A DNA stretch of 9,207 nucleotides, from contig CAJUOF010000025.1 in the NCBI GenBank assembly GCA_910587905.1, positions 1 through 9,207 on the forward strand. Reading direction: 5' to 3'. The translations under genes and the position numbers were made by a program. Origin of the DNA: an uncultured Lachnospiraceae bacterium. Lineage in GTDB: Bacteria; Bacillota_A; Clostridia; Lachnospirales; Lachnospiraceae. How positions within the stretch are numbered: the first letter of the stretch is position 1; the number at the start of each line of letters is the position of its first letter. Below the pieces are notes generated by a model that saw nothing but the letters and a program-made list of their open reading frames with translations, did no database searches and was not told the origin of the DNA. This document shows positions 5,276 to 9,207 of this stretch, in pieces.

Positions 5276-6214
5276 ATGATAGCAGGTTATGATAGAGGGA
5301 TTTTGGGACTGATCGGGAATACTCCGTTGGTTGAGGTCGTAAATATGGAAAGAGCACTTGGGCTTGCGGCCAAGGTTTTGGTGAAGCTGGAATATTTGAA
5401 TCCGGCCGGAAGTGTGAAGGACCGGGTGGCGAAGGCGATGATCGAGGAGGCGGAGGCCAGGGGTGTCCTGAAGGAGGGGGCTGTGATCATTGAGCCCACA
5501 TCAGGAAATACGGGAATTGGCCTTGCGGCCATTGCGGCGGTGAAGGGATATCGGATGATTCTGACCATGCCGGAGACTATGAGCATGGAGCGGAGGAATA
5601 TCCTGAAGGCATATGGGGCGGAGCTGGTGCTGACGGAGGGCACAAGGGGAATGGCGGGTGCCATCGAGAAGGCGGAGGAGCTGGCGAAGGAGATCCCCGG
5701 CGGATTTATTCCCGGCCAGTTTGTGAACCCGGCCAATCCTGCCGTTCACAGGGCGACAACGGGGCCGGAAATCTGGAGAGATACGGAAGGAGCCGTTGAT
5801 ATTTTTATCGCGGGGGTCGGAACAGGCGGCACCCTTACCGGAGTTGGGAGTTATCTGAAAGAGAAAAATCCGGATATTCGGATTGTGGCGTTGGAGCCTG
5901 CTGATTCTCCGGTTCTCTCGGAGGGGACAGCGGGAGCTCACGGGATTCAGGGAATTGGCGCCGGATTTATTCCGGAGGTTTTGGATACTTCCGTGTATGA
6001 TGAGATTTTCAGGGCGGAAACGGAGGATGCATTTACGGCGGCAAAGCTTCTTGCCAGGACGGAGGGTATTCTGGTGGGGATCTCCTCAGGGGCGGCGCTC
6101 CATGGAGCCATCGAGCTGGCAAGGCGGCCGGAACATGCAGGAAAGGTCATAGTCGCCCTGCTCCCGGATTCCGGGGATCGGTATTATTCGACTCCATTGT
6201 TTACAGAGCAGTGA
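5276..6214 (+). CDS. cysK: Cysteine synthase (O-acetylserine sulfhydrylase)
   Basis: A 312-aa PLP enzyme that makes L-cysteine from O-acetyl-L-serine and sulfide in the cytoplasm. All hallmarks are present: N-terminal IGNTPLV (13-19), PLP-binding Lys48 in NPAGSVKDR, the substrate loop PTSGNTG (74-80), the phosphate-binding GTGGT (182-186), and the C-terminal SSGAAL and PDSGDRYYST stretches. The length is that of ordinary CysK, with no regulatory CBS domain, so cystathionine beta-synthase is unlikely. The start has an AGAAGG ribosome site with close spacing and the usual N-terminus. It is the first structural gene after the leader terminator and lies 46 nt upstream of cysE, with no terminator between them. 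Expression is likely set by the Cys-rich leader. Confidence 0.96.
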   Translation: MIAGYDRGILGLIGNTPLVEVVNMERALGLAAKVLVKLEYLNPAGSVKDRVAKAMIEEAEARGVLKEGAVIIEPTSGNTGIGLAAIAAVKGYRMILTMPETMSMERRNILKAYGAELVLTEGTRGMAGAIEKAEELAKEIPGGFIPGQFVNPANPAVHRATTGPEIWRDTEGAVDIFIAGVGTGGTLTGVGSYLKEKNPDIRIVALEPADSPVLSEGTAGAHGIQGIGAGFIPEVLDTSVYDEIFRAETEDAFTAAKLLARTEGILVGISSGAALHGAIELARRPEHAGKVIVALLPDSGDRYYSTPLFTEQ

Positions 6215-6260
6215 GGGCTGTTTGTGGAACCACATATATAGAGGATAGAGGGAGGATTTC

Positions 6261-7193
6261 ATGGGAAGGATCATCGAAAAAGAGATTGAAACGATTACAG
6301 AAGCAATTTTGGGAGACTACCGGGGAGAGCGGGCCGTCGACAGGATTGATATGTTCAGACAGCCGGATAAGCAGGAAATCGTGAAAATCATCAACGGACT
6401 TTTGCAGATCGTGTATCCAGGGTACTATTTTGACAAGACCTATAAAATATACGGGATCAGCCATAAGATGTCGGTGAAGGTGGAGGATGTGATCTATCAT
6501 CTGAACAAACAGATTGGGCTGGCCCTGCAGTTTGCGGGGAGCCATGAGGACGGGGAGGCGGCGGCTGTGGCATTTTTCAAGCGCATCCCGGCCGTGCGTG
6601 CAGTCCTGGAGACCGATGTGGAGGCGGCATTTCAGGGGGATCCGGCGGCAAAAAGCCGGGAGGAGATCATTATGGCCTATCCGGGGCTCTATGCGATCAC
6701 GGTGTACCGTTTGGCCCATGAGCTGTTCCTTTTAAAAGTGCCTCTGATCCCAAGAATCATGACGGAGCACGCCCACAGCATCACGGGGATCGACATCCAT
6801 CCGGGGGCCTTCATCGGAAACTATTTTTGTATTGACCATGGCACAGGTATTGTGGTGGGGGAGACGGCGGTCATCGGGGACCATGTGAAGGTTTATCAGG
6901 GAGTGACCATCGGGGCGCTCTCCACCAGGAATGTGGAGAAGATGAGGAATGCGAGACGACATCCGACCATCGAGGACCATGTGACCATTTATGCGGGAGC
7001 GTCCATTCTGGGCGGTGAGACGGTCATTGGGGAAAATTCTGTGATCGGCGGCAGTGTGTTTATCACTTCGTCCATACCGGCCGATACGAAGGTGAACATG
7101 AAGAATCCGGAGTTAAAATTCCGGCCAAATTCCGGGGGCGAGTTAAAGATCCAGGAGTTTTCTCAGAGTGAAGAGTGGTATTATATGATATAA
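6261..7193 (+). CDS. cysE: Serine O-acetyltransferase (long, EpsC-type)
   Basis: A 310-aa enzyme that transfers acetyl from acetyl-CoA to L-serine, the first step of cysteine synthesis. A helical N-terminal domain of about 170 residues is followed by a left-handed parallel beta-helix of hexapeptide repeats (about 178-275). The catalytic pair of the family is visible as Asp178 in GIDIHPGA and His193 in CIDHGTG, followed by GIVVGETAVIGD and QGVTIGA. The long N-terminal part is typical of the EpsC branch. The protein ends EEWYYMI; a C-terminal Ile is the residue with which serine acetyltransferases enter the CysK active site to form the cysteine synthase complex. The ribosome site AGGGAGGA sits just upstream. 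It shares a transcript with cysK, and a terminator follows. Confidence 0.95.
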   Translation: MGRIIEKEIETITEAILGDYRGERAVDRIDMFRQPDKQEIVKIINGLLQIVYPGYYFDKTYKIYGISHKMSVKVEDVIYHLNKQIGLALQFAGSHEDGEAAAVAFFKRIPAVRAVLETDVEAAFQGDPAAKSREEIIMAYPGLYAITVYRLAHELFLLKVPLIPRIMTEHAHSITGIDIHPGAFIGNYFCIDHGTGIVVGETAVIGDHVKVYQGVTIGALSTRNVEKMRNARRHPTIEDHVTIYAGASILGGETVIGENSVIGGSVFITSSIPADTKVNMKNPELKFRPNSGGELKIQEFSQSEEWYYMI

Positions 7194-7197
7194 AAGG

Positions 7198-7244
7198 AAA
7201 AGGGCGGCTGTCCGTGTGATCAAATCGCAGGCGGCTGCCTTTTT
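7198..7244 (+). terminator. Probable intrinsic terminator after cysE
   Basis: AAAAGG-(g)-CGGCTGTC (7198-7212) can pair with GGCGGCTGCCTTTT (7230-7243), a 14-bp stem with one bulge and a few G-U pairs, ending in five Ts (7240-7244). It begins five bases after the cysE stop and precedes a new promoter, so it should separate the cysteine operon from xpaC. Confidence 0.65.
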
Positions 7245-7257
7245 GCGGAATCCTTTG

Positions 7258-7286
7258 TTGCTTTTGCGGGGGATTTTCGTTATAAT
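7258..7286 (+). promoter_or_regulatory. Promoter of xpaC-telA
   Basis: TTGCTT (7258-7263) and a perfect TATAAT (7281-7286) are 17 nt apart. Transcription should start near 7293, which makes the ATG at 7296 an unlikely start and supports the one at 7329. Confidence 0.75.
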
Positions 7287-7328
7287 CATAAGAGTATGAC
7301 AGCGGAAGAAAAGGAGACGGAAAGCGCA

Positions 7329-8567
7329 ATGAAGGAAGACTGGCGGGATGTGGGGAGTCATATCTGCGATATCGTGCAGGATGCCGTGAATTCCCAGGAT
7401 TTTCGAACCTTAAATCAAACCATAAAAAATACGATCAATGATGCGGTGAACGGTGTGACGGGCGGCCTGCGGTTTCAGACAGGCTGGCAGGGCGGACACG
7501 CACAGAGGGAAACTACTGCTCTCTATGCGGGAAGGGAAAGCACCGCTCTCTATGCGGGACGTCAGGCTTCTATTACTCGTGCCGGAGGCGTTGCCCTCTC
7601 TGTTTGCGGAGGAATTCTCGGAGTGGGGGCGGGCCTTGCCGTGGCCGTGCTCGGTGTCCTGGACCTTTCCATCGGCCATCTTTTGGGCTTTACCATAGCG
7701 GGAAGTGTTCTGATCCCTCTGGTTGGAGTAGGGCTTGTGATGAGTGCGGTCGGTTCCGGGAAACGCTCCATGGCAAAGCGGTTTCGCAGCTACATAGCAA
7801 GATTTAAAGGACGCACCTACTGTGATGTCAAGGAACTTTCAAAGGCGGTGGGCAAAAGCCGGGCTTACGTGGTGAAGGACCTCAAGCGGATGATGAAGCG
7901 GGGCTGGTTTTTGCAGGGACATTTTGATGACGGGGAAACCTGTTTCATTGCGGACGACGCCACCTATGCCCAATATCGGGAGACCATGAAGCAGGCGGAG
8001 GCTTTGGAGGAGGATCAGGCGCGGCGGGCAGAGCAGGCGATGTGGACCAACCAGGCTGACAAGGCGGCAGGGGGACAGGCAGCCGACAGCCGGGAGGCAG
8101 GAGAAACGCGGCGTCTGACACCGGAGGCGGAAGCGGTTGTGAGGAGCGGCCGGGCTTATGTGCAGAAAATCCGCTCCTGCAATGATGCAATTCCAGGTGA
8201 AGAGATCTCCGAAAAAATTTCCCGTATGGAACTGGTCATTGCCCGGATTTTTGAGCGGGTGGAGAAGCACCCGGAAAGTATTGAGGATATAGAAAAGTTG
8301 ATGGAATATTATCTCCCCACGACGGTGAAGCTTTTGGAAGCTTACGCAGAGCTTTCGGCTCAACCGGTTCAGGGAGACAATATAAAGAGTTCCCAGAAAG
8401 AGATTGAAGCGACTCTGGACACCTTAAACGAAGCGTTTGAGCGATTGTTCGACAGCTTGTTCCAGGATACCATGTGGGATGTTTCGACGGACATTTCCGT
8501 GCTAAAGACACTGCTTGCCCAGGAAGGGCTTTCAGAGAGCGGACTCGGCAGGAGAGGAGCAGGCTGA
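7329..8567 (+). CDS. xpaC: XpaC-like (5-bromo-4-chloroindolyl phosphate hydrolysis) family membrane protein
   Basis: A 412-aa protein. An N-terminal helical region (DIVQDAVNSQDF, LNQTIKNTINDAV) is typical of clostridial members. A linker has a 9-residue tandem duplication (61-69, 70-78). Two hydrophobic helices follow (about 86-111 and 117-143). Residues 150-212 look like a small winged helix (YCDVKELSKAVGKSRAYVVKD), and a Glu/Ala-rich linker leads to a helical C-terminal domain (about 280-400) of the XpaC type. The biochemical role is unsettled; the name comes from hydrolysis of a phosphatase dye in Bacillus. An upstream in-frame ATG at 7296 lies only about 3 nt from the predicted transcript start and has no ribosome site, whereas 7329 has AAGGAG 12 nt upstream. 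telA follows after 87 nt, the classical pairing. Confidence 0.82.
   Translation: MKEDWRDVGSHICDIVQDAVNSQDFRTLNQTIKNTINDAVNGVTGGLRFQTGWQGGHAQRETTALYAGRESTALYAGRQASITRAGGVALSVCGGILGVGAGLAVAVLGVLDLSIGHLLGFTIAGSVLIPLVGVGLVMSAVGSGKRSMAKRFRSYIARFKGRTYCDVKELSKAVGKSRAYVVKDLKRMMKRGWFLQGHFDDGETCFIADDATYAQYRETMKQAEALEEDQARRAEQAMWTNQADKAAGGQAADSREAGETRRLTPEAEAVVRSGRAYVQKIRSCNDAIPGEEISEKISRMELVIARIFERVEKHPESIEDIEKLMEYYLPTTVKLLEAYAELSAQPVQGDNIKSSQKEIEATLDTLNEAFERLFDSLFQDTMWDVSTDISVLKTLLAQEGLSESGLGRRGAG
7509..7562 (+). repeat. 27-bp in-frame tandem duplication in xpaC
   Basis: Two adjacent 27-bp copies (7509-7535, 7536-7562) encode ETTALYAGR and ESTALYAGR. The copies differ at only a few bases, and the stretch GCTCTCTATGCGGGA is identical in both. 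It lies in the linker before the first membrane helix. Confidence 0.85.
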
Positions 8568-8654
8568 GAGGGAAAGACGGTCATGGCAGAGGGTAAGGAA
8601 CAGAACCAGTGAGGCTGAATAAAATTATAAAAAAGAGAAACGGGAGGAATGATC

Positions 8655-9155
8655 ATGGGTAACGAGTTCGATATGCCGGCAGAAGGACCGGTGCTGACCT
8701 TAAATCCGTTCGTGGAGAAACCGGAGGCGCCAAAGGTGCCTGCAGCGCCTGAGCCGCCGAAGTGGGATGACAGTATGCTCTCCGACGCAGAGAAAAAGAT
8801 GGTGGATGATTTTGCGGGACAGATTGACTTGTCAGATTCGGCGGCAGTCCTTCAGTACGGGGCAGGTGCACAGAAGAAGATGGCGGACTTTTCCGAGTCG
8901 GCGCTCAATAATGTGAAAACCAAAGATCTGGGAGAGGTCGGAGATTTGCTCTCCGGTGTGGTGACGGAGCTGAAAAGCTTTGACGCGGAGGAAGAGAAGG
9001 GATTTCTGGGATTTTTTAAGAAATCTTCCAATAAAATGACCGCCATGAAGGCAAAGTACGCAAAGGCGGAGGTCAATGTAGACCGGATCTGCAAGGTACT
9101 GGAGGGCCATCAGGTACAGCTTCTTAAAGATGCGGCCATGTTGGACAAAATGTAT
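8655..9155 (+). CDS. telA: TelA-family (toxic anion resistance) protein, 5' part
   Basis: The first 167 codons of a TelA/KlaA-family protein, whose members are usually near 380 residues. The N-terminus is a Pro-rich disordered stretch (PEAPKVPAAPEPPKWDD), followed by helices with MVDDFAGQIDLSDSAAVLQYGAGAQKKMADFSE (49-81) cut here into shorter marks: IDLSD, YGAGAQKKM and FSESAL. The FLGFFKKS (about 116-123) and KAEVNVDRI segments are characteristic. The family is linked to tolerance of tellurite and some cell-envelope drugs, and it commonly follows xpaC. The start at 8655 has a GGGAGGA ribosome site. The last genuine codon is TAT at 9153-9155; the frame runs on into adapter sequence and gives a false C-terminus (RSEEHTSELQS...). 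The truncation is an assembly artefact. Confidence 0.9.
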
Positions 9156-9207
9156 AGATCGGAAGAGCACACGTCTGAACTCCAGTCACGTAACCGAATC
9201 TCGTATG
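9156..9207 (+). other. Illumina TruSeq adapter with index (contamination)
   Basis: From 9156 the sequence reads AGATCGGAAGAGCACACGTC and continues exactly as the TruSeq read-1 3' adapter to 9189. It is followed by an 8-nt index GTAACCGA (9190-9197) and ATCTCGTATG (9198-9207), the start of the P7 part. These 52 bases are not biological. Confidence 0.98.

Noticed and set aside
7296..7328. Upstream in-frame ATG for xpaC
   Set aside because: It lies about 3 nt after the predicted transcription start and has no ribosome site; 7329 has AAGGAG upstream and the family N-terminus.
8583..8612. Nine-codon ORF between xpaC and telA
   Set aside because: It has no good ribosome site, is very short and has no notable composition.

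Overview
The window looks like a chromosomal contig end from a GC-rich member of the Clostridia, most likely a gut Lachnospiraceae. This rests on strong AGGAGG-type ribosome sites, sigma-A promoters, a MarR/DrrAB-type drug exporter, AraC regulators with GyrI-like domains, and an xpaC-telA pair. Species cannot be assigned from the sequence alone.

Left part (1-2593). The tail of an unrecognised plus-strand gene (stop at 124-126) converges on a minus-strand operon: a MarR repressor, then an ABC ATPase and an ABC-2 permease that overlap by 4 nt. The MarR promoter (TTGACA, 17 nt, TATTAT) has a dyad over its -10/start region, as expected for autorepression. A 13-bp hairpin with a U6 tract sits directly against the ribosome site of the ATPase gene, so expression of the exporter is probably controlled at termination as well.

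Middle (2594-4916). A plus-strand membrane-anchored endonuclease/exonuclease/phosphatase-family protein has its own promoter, and a 9-bp inverted repeat covers its -10 box. It is followed by about eight degenerate 18-19 bp tandem repeats that fill the gap to a convergent AraC-family regulator with a GyrI-like ligand-binding domain.

Centre (4957-7244), the most interesting part. Divergent from the AraC gene is a complete-looking cysteine attenuator: a consensus promoter, a short 5' leader, a 32-codon ORF with 11 cysteine codons (all in runs of two or three), a strong intrinsic terminator, then cysK (O-acetylserine sulfhydrylase) and cysE (serine acetyltransferase). Together the two enzymes make cysteine from serine, acetyl-CoA and sulfide. 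The leader would sense charged tRNA-Cys through ribosome progress, instead of through a T-box or CymR. The cysE product ends in Ile, as expected for docking into CysK. A terminator closes the operon.

Right part (7258-9207). A new promoter drives xpaC and the 5' part of telA. At 9156 the biological sequence stops: the last 52 bases are an Illumina TruSeq adapter with an 8-nt index, so telA is cut by a library artefact and not by biology.
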